Assembly: GCA_947086625.1 (NCBI GenBank)
Contig: CAMTZV010000159.1
Span: 1-5,187 of the forward strand
DNA: 5,187 nt
Direction: 5' to 3'
Source: an uncultured bacterium
GTDB lineage: Bacteria; Bacillota; Clostridia; Lachnospirales; Lachnospiraceae
Part shown: piece by piece, positions 1 through 5,187 of the stretch
Layout of the letters: the number at the start of each line of letters is the position of its first letter
Numbering within the stretch: position 1 is the first letter of the stretch
Notes under the pieces: model-generated
What the model saw: only the letters and a program-made list of their open reading frames with translations
Told to the model about the DNA's origin: nothing
The model's database searches: none
Program-made: the position numbers and the translations under genes

Positions 1-1409
1 GCATTTTCTTCGGCACGCACGAGCCGCTCGACAAGATTGTCGACGCTGCAAAGGCCGTGTCGGAGATAGAGGACGTCGTTGCGGATAAAGCGGTCTGGGA
101 GGAGGAAAAGGAGGTGTCCGCAGAGACAAATGCAGACGTCTCATCCGACGCTTCTCTGCCCGCGTCTGCCGCAGAGACAAATGCTGCGGCGGCAAAACAG
201 CAGACGACGAGCGCGGCGGCGCCCAAGAAGCAGGCGGGTAAGCCTGTCACGAGCCGCACCGTGCGCGTGGATATTGAAAAGCTGGACGCTTTGATGAATC
301 AGGTCAGCGAGCTGATCATCGCGAAGAACTCGCTCGTATCACTCAGTGTCAACAGCGAGTCGGGTACGCAGAACCAGGCGTATCAGGAGCAGATCGAATA
401 TCTGGAGCGTATTACCACGAGCCTGCACGAGTCTGTGATGAAGGTCCGCATGGTGCCCATCGAGAGCGTCGTAAACAAGTTCCCGCGCATGATCCGCGAC
501 CTCTCGAGAAATCTGAATAAAAAGATGGAGCTGTACATGACCGGTGAGGAGACCGAGCTTGACCGTACGGTTGTCGATCAGATCGGCGATCCCTTACAGC
601 ATTTGCTTCGCAACTCCGCAGACCACGGTCTTGAAAGCGCCGAGGTCCGCCGGGAGCGCGGGAAGCCGGAGGTCGGTACGATCCTCTTGAAGGCTTTCCA
701 GGAAGGAAACAATGTCATCATCGAGGTTGGCGACGACGGTAACGGTATCGACACCGAGGCGGTAAAACAGAAAGCGATTGAGCGCGGGCTTGTCACACCG
801 GAGCAGGCGGAGAATTTCTCCCAGAAGGAGATTATTGATTTCCTGTTCATGCCGAGCTTTTCCATGGCGAAGAAGGTTACGGACATCTCCGGGCGCGGCG
901 TCGGGCTTGACGTTGTAAAGAGCAATATCGAGGCGCTTGGCGGTGACGTGACGGTCAAGAGCGTATACGGTGAGGGCTCGACCTTCACGGTGCGTCTGCC
1001 GCTCACGCTTGCGATCATCCAGGCATTGATGGTTATCATTGGCGACGAGAAATATGCAATTTCCTTAAGCTCGATCGTGAGCATCGAGGAGATTCCGATC
1101 GCCGATATCAAATATGTGGAGGCAAAGGAAGTCATCAACATGCGCGGTACGGTCATCCCGATCGTCCGTCTGAACCAGCTTCTTGACATTGAGCCTCCGG
1201 AGGAGGAGCGCGAGAGCCTGACCATCGTCATTGTTTCCAAGGGAGAAAAGCAGGTCGGCCTTGTGGTAGACGATTTGATGGGACAGCAGGAGATCGTTAT
1301 CAAGTCGCTTGGCAGCTTTATCGATAATTCAAGCAAGATTATCAGTGGTGCTACCATCCTTGGCGATGGTGAGGTCGCTCTGATTCTCGATGTGAACACA
1401 CTGATGTAA
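1..1409 (+). CDS. cheA: Chemotaxis histidine kinase CheA, C-terminal part (5' end outside window)
   Basis: CheA autophosphorylates in response to receptor signals and passes phosphate to CheY/CheB. The reading frame is open from the window edge, with the first whole codon at base 3. A GTG at 57 lies inside the frame and is not the real start. 468 residues are visible, numbered here from base 3. Residues 1-28 look like the end of the CheY-binding P2 domain. An Ala/Glu/Thr-rich linker runs to about 82. P3 dimerisation (about 85-175) includes the typical VRMVPIESV segment. The P4 ATPase has an N box with H200, N204, D207 and H208, a G1 box GDDGNG (243-248), an F box around P284-F286-S287, and a G2 box GRGVG (297-301). 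The CheW-like P5 regulatory domain fills about 340-468. The catalytic boxes look intact. The HPt domain P1 with its phosphorylated histidine must lie upstream, since CheA is usually about 650-720 residues. cheW follows after 14 bases. The identification is secure. Confidence 0.97.
   Translation, partial: IFFGTHEPLDKIVDAAKAVSEIEDVVADKAVWEEEKEVSAETNADVSSDASLPASAAETNAAAAKQQTTSAAAPKKQAGKPVTSRTVRVDIEKLDALMNQVSELIIAKNSLVSLSVNSESGTQNQAYQEQIEYLERITTSLHESVMKVRMVPIESVVNKFPRMIRDLSRNLNKKMELYMTGEETELDRTVVDQIGDPLQHLLRNSADHGLESAEVRRERGKPEVGTILLKAFQEGNNVIIEVGDDGNGIDTEAVKQKAIERGLVTPEQAENFSQKEIIDFLFMPSFSMAKKVTDISGRGVGLDVVKSNIEALGGDVTVKSVYGEGSTFTVRLPLTLAIIQALMVIIGDEKYAISLSSIVSIEEIPIADIKYVEAKEVINMRGTVIPIVRLNQLLDIEPPEEERESLTIVIVSKGEKQVGLVVDDLMGQQEIVIKSLGSFIDNSSKIISGATILGDGEVALILDVNTLM
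118..184 (+). repeat. Two copies of a 16-bp direct repeat in the CheA P2-P3 linker
   Basis: The 16-mer CCGCAGAGACAAATGC occurs at 118-133 and again at 169-184. The offset is 51 bases (17 codons), so both copies are read in the same frame and encode Ala-Glu-Thr-Asn-Ala. The surrounding linker is Ala/Ser/Thr-rich low complexity. This may be the trace of an old in-frame duplication in a flexible linker, although the bases between the copies do not continue the similarity. Confidence 0.7.
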
Positions 1410-1423
1410 GGGGGATCGTAAAA

Positions 1424-1885
1424 ATGGCAGCATATATGGACACAACCGAAGTGATAGAGGAAAAGAAGCAGTTTATTGCGGTGAAGCTCGGAAGTGAGAT
1501 TTATGGCATCGATATCGGCTATGTGGACAATATTGTCCGTATGCAGAAGATCACCCGCGTACCGAAGTCACAGAGCTATTTTAAGGGTATTATCAATATC
1601 CGCGGTGAGATCGTGCCGGTCATGAGCATCCGTCTGAAAATGGATTTTCAGGACGACGTGTTTACAAACGCCAGCCGCATCATCATCTTAAAGATCGAGG
1701 ATCAGGGCAAGATCGGCGTTATCGTCGACGAGGTGAAGGAGGTTGTGAATCTCGGCGTGAACGAGATCGACAAGCCCAGCCATGATTCGATGGACAGCAG
1801 GCATTCCTTCATCAACGGCATTGGCAAGAACGGCGAGGAGCTGATCTCGCTTTTCGATATCAGTGCAATGACCGGGGAAAACTAA
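1424..1885 (+). CDS. cheW: Chemotaxis coupling protein CheW
   Basis: CheW links chemoreceptors to the P5 domain of CheA at the cytoplasmic face of receptor arrays. The 153-residue product is a single CheW-like domain of normal length. Visible family signatures are FKGIINIRGEIVPV at 53-66, the GVIVDEVKEV strand/turn at 98-107, and FINGIG...LISLFDI at 129-146. The ATG at 1424 is chosen because AAGGGGG (1408-1414) lies 9 bases upstream and overlaps the cheA stop. The alternative ATG at codon 5 would be too far from it. cheW lies 14 bases after cheA, so the two are almost certainly co-transcribed. A hairpin sits directly after its stop codon. An isolated CheW-domain protein could also be a CheV fragment, but no receiver domain follows, so CheW is the clear call. 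Confidence 0.96.
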   Translation: MAAYMDTTEVIEEKKQFIAVKLGSEIYGIDIGYVDNIVRMQKITRVPKSQSYFKGIINIRGEIVPVMSIRLKMDFQDDVFTNASRIIILKIEDQGKIGVIVDEVKEVVNLGVNEIDKPSHDSMDSRHSFINGIGKNGEELISLFDISAMTGEN

Positions 1886-1912
1886 CAAATAACAGCAATA
1901 GATTGCCGATCG
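1886..1912 (+). promoter_or_regulatory. Candidate sigma-28 (SigD/FliA) promoter upstream of cheC
   Basis: CAAA at 1886-1889 is followed by exactly 15 bases and then GCCGATCG at 1905-1912. The known sigma-28 consensus is TAAA, 14-16 bases, then GCCGATAA (or GCCGATAT). The match is 3 of 4 in the -35 and 6 of 8 in the -10, with correct spacing. It sits in the largest intergenic gap of the window, 38 bases before the cheC start, and the sigma factor is encoded downstream in the same operon. The -10 lies within the left arm and loop of a hairpin, so the match could be incidental. No transcript evidence is available. Confidence 0.35.
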
Positions 1913-1928
1913 TGGCAATCTATTGTTG
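1893..1928 (+). other. Strong intergenic hairpin between cheW and cheC
   Basis: The arms CAATAGATTGCC (1896-1907) and GGCAATCTATTG (1914-1925) are perfect reverse complements around a six-base loop, GATCGT. Pairing extends outward through G1895-T1926 (wobble), A1894-T1927 and C1893-G1928, giving a stem of 15 pairs. No T-run follows; the next bases are CTTCGCAAAG, leading into the cheC ribosome binding site. It is therefore not a canonical intrinsic terminator. Possible roles are mRNA stabilisation or processing, partial attenuation, or a protein-binding palindrome. The stem ends 8 bases before the cheC Shine-Dalgarno. Confidence 0.85.
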
Positions 1929-1936
1929 CTTCGCAA

Positions 1937-1942
1937 AGAGGT
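1937..1942 (+). promoter_or_regulatory. Ribosome binding site that fixes the cheC start
   Basis: AGAGGT lies 7 bases before the ATG at 1950. An in-frame TTG at 1923 would add nine residues, but it falls inside the right arm of the hairpin and has no Shine-Dalgarno of its own. The ATG at 1950 is therefore the supported start. Confidence 0.85.
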
Positions 1943-1949
1943 AAGAAAA

Positions 1950-2579
1950 ATGGGGAAATTTTCATTTGACAACGTGAACAGCATGTATTTCGACGTACTA
2001 AAGGAGATCGGAAACATCGGGGCAGGCAACGCCACGACTGCGGTAGCGCAGATGTTAAATCTGACGATTGAGATGAAGGTGCCGAAGGTAGAGCTGAAAG
2101 CGGTTGAGGATCTTGGCAGCGCGATTTGTCCCGAGGAGGAGACGATCGTTGGTATTTTTCTTGAGGTACAGCAGGATATCAGCGGCAGCATCATGTTTTT
2201 GATGCGTCTGGATTCGGCGCATTACCTCGTAGACCGTCTGATGGGCGGCATGGGCGGCGGCGGTGAGGACGGCGCAGAGTTTTCCGAGATGGAGCTCTCG
2301 GCGATGAAGGAGATCGGAAATATCATCGCAGGTTCCTATCTTTCCGCGCTTTCTTCCATGACAAATCTGGTGATTGCGCCCTCCATTCCGTATATTTCCG
2401 TGGATATGGCAGCGGCAATCTTAAGCGTGCCGGCCATCCAGTTCGGCCAGTTCGGGGATAACGCTCTGATGATACAGACGGAGTTTGGCGCCGACGTGAT
2501 GATTGACGGGTATTTTATTTTGTTACCGGATGAGGATTCCTATGACAAGATTCTTGGGTCTCTTGGGATAACACTTTAA
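1950..2579 (+). CDS. cheC: CheY-P phosphatase CheC
   Basis: CheC dephosphorylates CheY-P and, when bound to CheY-P, sequesters CheD; it belongs to the CheC/FliY/CheX phosphatase family. The 209-residue protein matches the family's usual length. It carries both copies of the active-site pattern: KEIGNIGAGN with E19 and N22, and KEIGNIIAG with E121 and N124. Both catalytic Glu/Asn pairs are intact, so two functional sites are predicted. A glycine-rich loop (about 99-105) lies just before the second half of the pseudo-symmetric fold. There is no C-terminal SpoA/FliN-like domain, which argues against FliY. It is separated from cheW by a 64-base gap holding a hairpin and possible promoter, and from cheD by 45 AT-rich bases. 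Pairing with cheD immediately downstream supports the call. Confidence 0.95.
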   Translation: MGKFSFDNVNSMYFDVLKEIGNIGAGNATTAVAQMLNLTIEMKVPKVELKAVEDLGSAICPEEETIVGIFLEVQQDISGSIMFLMRLDSAHYLVDRLMGGMGGGGEDGAEFSEMELSAMKEIGNIIAGSYLSALSSMTNLVIAPSIPYISVDMAAAILSVPAIQFGQFGDNALMIQTEFGADVMIDGYFILLPDEDSYDKILGSLGITL

Positions 2580-2624
2580 AATATGACTCAAAATAATACT
2601 CTATAAGGAAGTTAGGAAGATACG

Positions 2625-3110
2625 ATGGGAGCTGTAATTAAGGTAGGAATGGCGGATCTGAAAACAGGCAAGGCCCCGGATACGATTACAACGCTCGGTC
2701 TTGGCTCCTGTATCGGAATCGCACTGTGGGATTCAACAACAAAGATTGGCGGGCTGGCGCATGTGATGCTGCCGGACAGCACAAGGATCAGAAATAATAC
2801 CAACGTTGCAAAATTCGCGGATACTGGTATTACAGAGTTAGTCCGACAGATGGAAAGGCTCGGCGTGCAGAGAAAGCGCATGGTGGCAAAGATCGCAGGG
2901 GGTGCCCGCATGTTTGAGGTTTCGGGAAAAACCTCGGTGGGAAATATCGGAGAGAAAAATGCACTTGCCTCCAAAGCGAAGTTAAGGGAGCTTGGCATCC
3001 GGCTCGTGGCAGAGGATACCGGGTTAAATTATGGAAGAACCGTAGAATTAGACTGTAGCACGGGGGATTATATTATTAAGGCGGTCGGAAAGCCGATCAA
3101 AAAGATTTGA
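2625..3110 (+). CDS. cheD: Chemoreceptor glutamine deamidase CheD
   Basis: CheD deamidates specific glutamines on methyl-accepting chemotaxis proteins and stimulates the phosphatase activity of CheC. The 161-residue product has the family's Cys-His-Thr catalytic set: C29 in GLGSCIGIALWD, H46 in GLAHVMLPD, and T23 six residues before the cysteine. This is the spacing I recall for the characterised Thermotoga enzyme. A KIAGGARMF segment near 90-98 and a GLNYGRTVEL segment near 133-142 are also typical. AGGA at 2614-2617 lies 7 bases before the ATG. Length and motifs are normal and no defect is seen. The gene follows cheC, as in Bacillus, and ends 15 bases before the next gene. Confidence 0.95.
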   Translation: MGAVIKVGMADLKTGKAPDTITTLGLGSCIGIALWDSTTKIGGLAHVMLPDSTRIRNNTNVAKFADTGITELVRQMERLGVQRKRMVAKIAGGARMFEVSGKTSVGNIGEKNALASKAKLRELGIRLVAEDTGLNYGRTVELDCSTGDYIIKAVGKPIKKI

Positions 3111-3125
3111 CATAGGAGTGCTTTT

Positions 3126-3401
3126 ATGAATACGAAGTCTATTCCTGCGATTATCATGCTGGCGGCGGGGTTCGTGACGTGTATCATTGGGATCGTGGAG
3201 CATTTTAGTTTTGGTATGTTTACGAAAACACTGTTTCTCGTACTGATCGGGTTTTATCTGCTTGGCTGTATCGTGAAACTTGTGCTGGATAAGGGGTTTC
3301 GCATCATGCAGGATCCCCTGTCGGAGTATGCGGGTATGGAGATCGACGAGGAAATGATCGACGATTTCGACCTGGAAGATGAGGACTATCAGGACATATA
3401 A
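3126..3401 (+). CDS. Uncharacterised two-helix membrane protein with acidic tail
   Basis: I do not recognise a characterised family. The 91-residue protein has two hydrophobic segments, about 6-24 and 35-54, joined by a short loop. K4 lies before the first; K51, K56 and R59 lie at the end of the second and just after it. By the positive-inside rule both ends should face the cytoplasm. The tail, residues 61-91, contains 14 Asp/Glu and no Lys/Arg. AGGAG at 3114-3118 is 7 bases before the ATG, and the gene sits 15 bases after cheD and 12 bases before fliA, so it is co-transcribed. The fliA Shine-Dalgarno overlaps its stop codon. B. subtilis has no gene at this position. Context suggests a role near the flagellar base, chemoreceptors or sigma-factor control, but this is inference only. 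Confidence 0.85.
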   Translation: MNTKSIPAIIMLAAGFVTCIIGIVEHFSFGMFTKTLFLVLIGFYLLGCIVKLVLDKGFRIMQDPLSEYAGMEIDEEMIDDFDLEDEDYQDI

Positions 3402-3413
3402 GGATGTTTGTGA

Positions 3414-4181
3414 ATGAAAGAGGTATCAAAGGACCGTCTCTGGGAAGATTATCGCAGACGACAGACCCCGGAGCTGCGGGAACAGATTATAATAGAATAT
3501 GCGCCGCTTGTAAAGCTGGTGGCAGGCCGCCTCAATATGTACCTGGGCTACAATGTAGAATATGAGGATCTGGTAAGCTACGGCATTTTCGGCCTGATCG
3601 ATGCCATTGACAAGTTCGATATGTCCAAGGACGTAAAGTTTGAGACATACGCATCCTTACGCATCCGCGGTTCGATTCTGGATCAGATTCGCAAGATGGA
3701 CTGGATTCCGCGCACCGTGCGGCAGAAGCAGAAAAAGATCGATGAGGCGATTAAGGCGATCGAGGCGCGCACCGGAAAGACGGCGGGAGATGAGGAGATC
3801 GCGGCGGAGCTGGGTGTCAGCGAGGACGAACTGCTCGGCTGGCAGTCGCAGCTCAAGGTTACGAACGTGGTGTCACTGAACGAGTACGTGGAGCAGGGAA
3901 CGGAGCCGGTCATGGAAACCCGGGGAAATTCCCATTTCGTGCAGCCGGAGGAGCTCGTGGAGCAAAATGAGCTCAAGGAGATGCTCGCGAAGGCGATGGA
4001 GCAGCTCACGGAAAAGGAATCGAAAGTGATTCTGCTCTACTATTACGAGGAGATGACGTTGAAGGAGATCAGCCGCGTGCTCTCTGTTTCCGAGTCACGC
4101 GTGTCACAGCTGCACACGAAGGCACTCTCCAAGATGCAGAAGACAATGGGCAGCTATATGGGGATACTGAATAAAATCTAA
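3414..4181 (+). CDS. fliA: Flagellar RNA polymerase sigma factor FliA/SigD (sigma-28)
   Basis: This sigma-70-family group 3 factor directs late flagellar, motility and chemotaxis genes, and is normally held inactive by FlgM until the hook is complete. The 255-residue product has the usual length and lacks region 1.1. Region 2 spans about 26-97, with YEDLVSYGIFGLIDAIDKFD (50-69) and the FETYASLRIRGSILD segment (76-90). Region 3 follows from about 99 (PRTVRQKQKKIDEAI) to 140. Region 4 spans about 180-246, with the helix-turn-helix TLKEISRVLSVSESRVSQ at 215-232. AGGA at 3401-3404 lies 9 bases before the ATG. The short GTG at 3410 and ATG at 3404 are out of frame. Sequence alone could also fit a WhiG-type sigma, but the fla/che location makes the flagellar factor much more likely. 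The B. subtilis name is sigD. Confidence 0.95.
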   Translation: MKEVSKDRLWEDYRRRQTPELREQIIIEYAPLVKLVAGRLNMYLGYNVEYEDLVSYGIFGLIDAIDKFDMSKDVKFETYASLRIRGSILDQIRKMDWIPRTVRQKQKKIDEAIKAIEARTGKTAGDEEIAAELGVSEDELLGWQSQLKVTNVVSLNEYVEQGTEPVMETRGNSHFVQPEELVEQNELKEMLAKAMEQLTEKESKVILLYYYEEMTLKEISRVLSVSESRVSQLHTKALSKMQKTMGSYMGILNKI

Positions 4182-4197
4182 ATAAATTTTCGAAAAC

Positions 4198-4205
4198 AGA
4201 GGTGA
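4198..4205 (+). promoter_or_regulatory. Ribosome binding site that fixes the start of the gene after fliA
   Basis: AGAGGTGA ends 5 bases before the ATG at 4211. An in-frame GTG at 4202 lies inside this Shine-Dalgarno and so cannot be the natural start. The product begins MSVRPVDF. Confidence 0.88.
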
Positions 4206-4210
4206 TTTTC

Positions 4211-4534
4211 ATGTCAGTGCGTCCGGTTGATTTTAACGGGATGATGCAGAACCAGCAGAATGTTTCCAATGTCAAGCACTCGGAGGATCAAAAGCCGATG
4301 CTTCAGCAGAATCAGGCCCTGCAAACCATCACAAAGCAGGAGCAGGCCATGGCGAAGCAGGTGATTCACAAAGACGACCTTGACCGGGAGGAGTACAAGT
4401 TTGATGCCCGCGAGGAGGGAAAGAACAAGTATTTTGGAAACCAGAAGAAACGAAAAGCGAAAGAGAAGGAAAAGGCAACAGACGGTCAGGTGCGCGTAAA
4501 GGGCGTGGCCAGAGGCTTTGATATCTCGGTATAA
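4211..4534 (+). CDS. Uncharacterised small hydrophilic Gln/Lys-rich protein
   Basis: I do not recognise a named family, although short proteins starting with an M-(S/P)-(V/I)-R-P pattern seem to recur in fla/che operons of Clostridia (from memory, unverified). The 107-residue product has no Cys or Trp, no signal peptide and no membrane segment. Residues 13-50 are Gln-rich and probably helical or disordered. Residues 52-70 are mixed-charge (HKDDLDREEYKFDAREEG). A lysine cluster, KKRKAKEKEK, spans 79-88, and a short tail with more hydrophobic character (VRVKGVARGFDISV) ends the protein. The gene is 29 bases after fliA and 40 before the next gene, with a strong Shine-Dalgarno, so it is real and co-transcribed. 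It lacks a recognisable FlgM signature. It may be a partner or adaptor of the membrane protein encoded next, which is inference from adjacency. Confidence 0.85.
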   Translation: MSVRPVDFNGMMQNQQNVSNVKHSEDQKPMLQQNQALQTITKQEQAMAKQVIHKDDLDREEYKFDAREEGKNKYFGNQKKRKAKEKEKATDGQVRVKGVARGFDISV

Positions 4535-4574
4535 AGACAGACCGGGCTTATAAAATTTCGATAGGTGGACAAAA

Positions 4575-5187
4575 ATGACAGCAGTAGAGGTTGTATTGAT
4601 TTTGATCGGGGTCGTGTTTTTGCTCGGCAGTTTTTTTGTCACGGAACGTCTGACTCCTACAGAGATTTCCCGCGTGGCGGAATTGAGCGAGGATGAATTG
4701 CGCGTCGTGATGGAGCGCGAGATGGGAATTGCCAGCGCGAAGATCTCGGACATGGTTGACAATGCGGTAGATCTGTCGGTGGACAAGGTCCAGCGCTCGA
4801 TGGAAAAGGTTTCAAATGAGAAGATCATGGCGATCAGCGAATACTCCGATTCGGTGATGGAAAAGCTGAAAAAAATTAACAACGAGGTGACGTTTCTCTA
4901 CAGTATGCTTGGCGACAAGCACAATGAGATCGGTGAGTCAATCGCACAGCTCAACGGGCTGCTTTTGGAGTGTCAGGCGCTCAAGGAGGATGCTCTGCAA
5001 AAGCAGGCGGAGGCGAAGCTGGCGCAGCGCCAGTATCAGACGATGCAGAATTCCCGTCCCTCCCTTCAGGAGACGCGCCTGAGGCCGGAGGAGCCGGCTC
5101 GCACGTCTGTCCCGCAGCAGGAGGGCCTGCCGCCGGATCAGCCGGATCTGGAGGAGGAATTCGACGAGGCGATCCAGATGGAGAGCG
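4575..5187 (+). CDS. Membrane-anchored coiled-coil protein in the swrB position, DUF6115-like (3' end outside window)
   Basis: AGGTGG at 4563-4568 lies 6 bases before the ATG, and the frame stays open for 204 codons to the window edge. Residues 4-22 form one hydrophobic helix (VEVVLILIGVVFLLG...) without a signal-peptidase site. It is followed by a long, charged, helix-rich region (about 27-155) likely to form a coiled coil, including VSNEKIMAISEYSDSVMEKL at about 86-105. A Gln/Pro/Glu-rich, probably disordered segment begins near 157. This resembles DUF6115 proteins of Lachnospiraceae flagellar loci, which as I recall end in a short helix-turn-helix-like segment not visible here. In B. subtilis the gene after sigD is swrB (ylxL), also a single-helix membrane protein with a coiled coil, which promotes activation of flagellar export. 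A SwrB-like role is inferred from position and architecture, not from shown homology. Confidence 0.8.
   Translation, partial: MTAVEVVLILIGVVFLLGSFFVTERLTPTEISRVAELSEDELRVVMEREMGIASAKISDMVDNAVDLSVDKVQRSMEKVSNEKIMAISEYSDSVMEKLKKINNEVTFLYSMLGDKHNEIGESIAQLNGLLLECQALKEDALQKQAEAKLAQRQYQTMQNSRPSLQETRLRPEEPARTSVPQQEGLPPDQPDLEEEFDEAIQMES

Noticed and set aside
1101..1108. GCCGATAT within cheA, a perfect sigma-28 -10 box
   Set aside because: No TAAA-like -35 occurs 14-16 bases upstream, and the bases simply encode Ala-Asp-Ile in the P5 domain.
578..1399. A long antisense open frame opposite cheA (273 codons)
   Set aside because: It lies wholly within the conserved P4-P5 coding region of cheA, and its Ser/Thr-rich translation shows no domain I recognise. 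It is an expected shadow of the biased codons on the + strand.
1893..1928. Intrinsic terminator after cheW
   Set aside because: The stem is strong but no T-run follows, and co-directional che genes continue immediately after, so termination is not supported.
1923..1949. An upstream TTG start for cheC adding nine residues
   Set aside because: The TTG is inside the hairpin arm with no Shine-Dalgarno, while the ATG at 1950 has AGAGGT at ideal spacing.
2580..2624. A housekeeping promoter in the AT-rich gap before cheD
   Set aside because: TATAAG- and AATACT-like bases are present, but no -35 at proper spacing could be found. AT-rich sequence alone is not evidence.
3077..3099. TAAG followed by GCCGATCA at the end of cheD, as a sigma-28 promoter for the small membrane protein gene
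   Set aside because: The spacing is only 11 bases rather than 14-16, and the elements lie in coding sequence, so the match is not credible.
4211..4534. The small protein after fliA as the anti-sigma factor FlgM
   Set aside because: Its length is similar, but it lacks the conserved C-terminal amphipathic helices that bind the sigma factor, and its Gln-rich/Lys-cluster composition is unlike FlgM.
4214..4882. An antisense open frame of 222 codons across the last two genes
   Set aside because: It spans two + strand genes that each have a good Shine-Dalgarno, plus the gap between them. Its hydrophobic, Leu-rich translation is what reverse reading of Lys/Glu/Gln-rich genes gives.

Overview
The window is a stretch of a flagellar/chemotaxis (fla/che) operon from a Gram-positive bacterium. 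All genes are on the + strand, tightly spaced, and each complete one has a purine-rich Shine-Dalgarno sequence. The gene order cheA-cheW-cheC-cheD-[small membrane protein]-fliA(sigD)-[small hydrophilic protein]-[membrane-anchored coiled-coil protein] closely parallels the end of the Bacillus subtilis fla/che operon (cheA-cheW-cheC-cheD-sigD-swrB). The two extra small genes, the roughly balanced GC content and the style of the last protein (DUF6115-like) suggest a motile member of the Clostridia, probably Lachnospiraceae. That placement is inferred from memory of families and was not searched.

Layout: bases 1-1409 hold the C-terminal two-thirds of CheA (end of P2, linker, P3, P4, P5). CheW follows at 1424-1885. 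A 64-base gap holds a strong perfect-stem hairpin overlapping a sigma-28-like promoter match. CheC (1950-2579) and CheD (2625-3110) come next. A 91-residue two-helix membrane protein with a very acidic tail (3126-3401) separates cheD from the flagellar sigma factor gene (3414-4181). A 107-residue Gln-rich, Cys-free hydrophilic protein (4211-4534) and an N-terminally membrane-anchored coiled-coil protein (4575 to beyond the window end) follow. No intergenic gap exceeds 64 bases, and I saw no tRNA, rRNA, CRISPR array or mobile element.

How it fits together: CheA and CheW form the receptor-coupled kinase complex. CheC removes phosphate from CheY-P, and CheD modifies receptors and is sequestered by CheC-CheY-P, giving Bacillus-type adaptation. 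FliA/SigD directs late flagellar and chemotaxis genes. The last gene sits in the swrB position and is built like SwrB, so it is a candidate flagellar assembly or export factor. The two small genes flanking fliA have no function I can assign and are the most interesting unknowns here.
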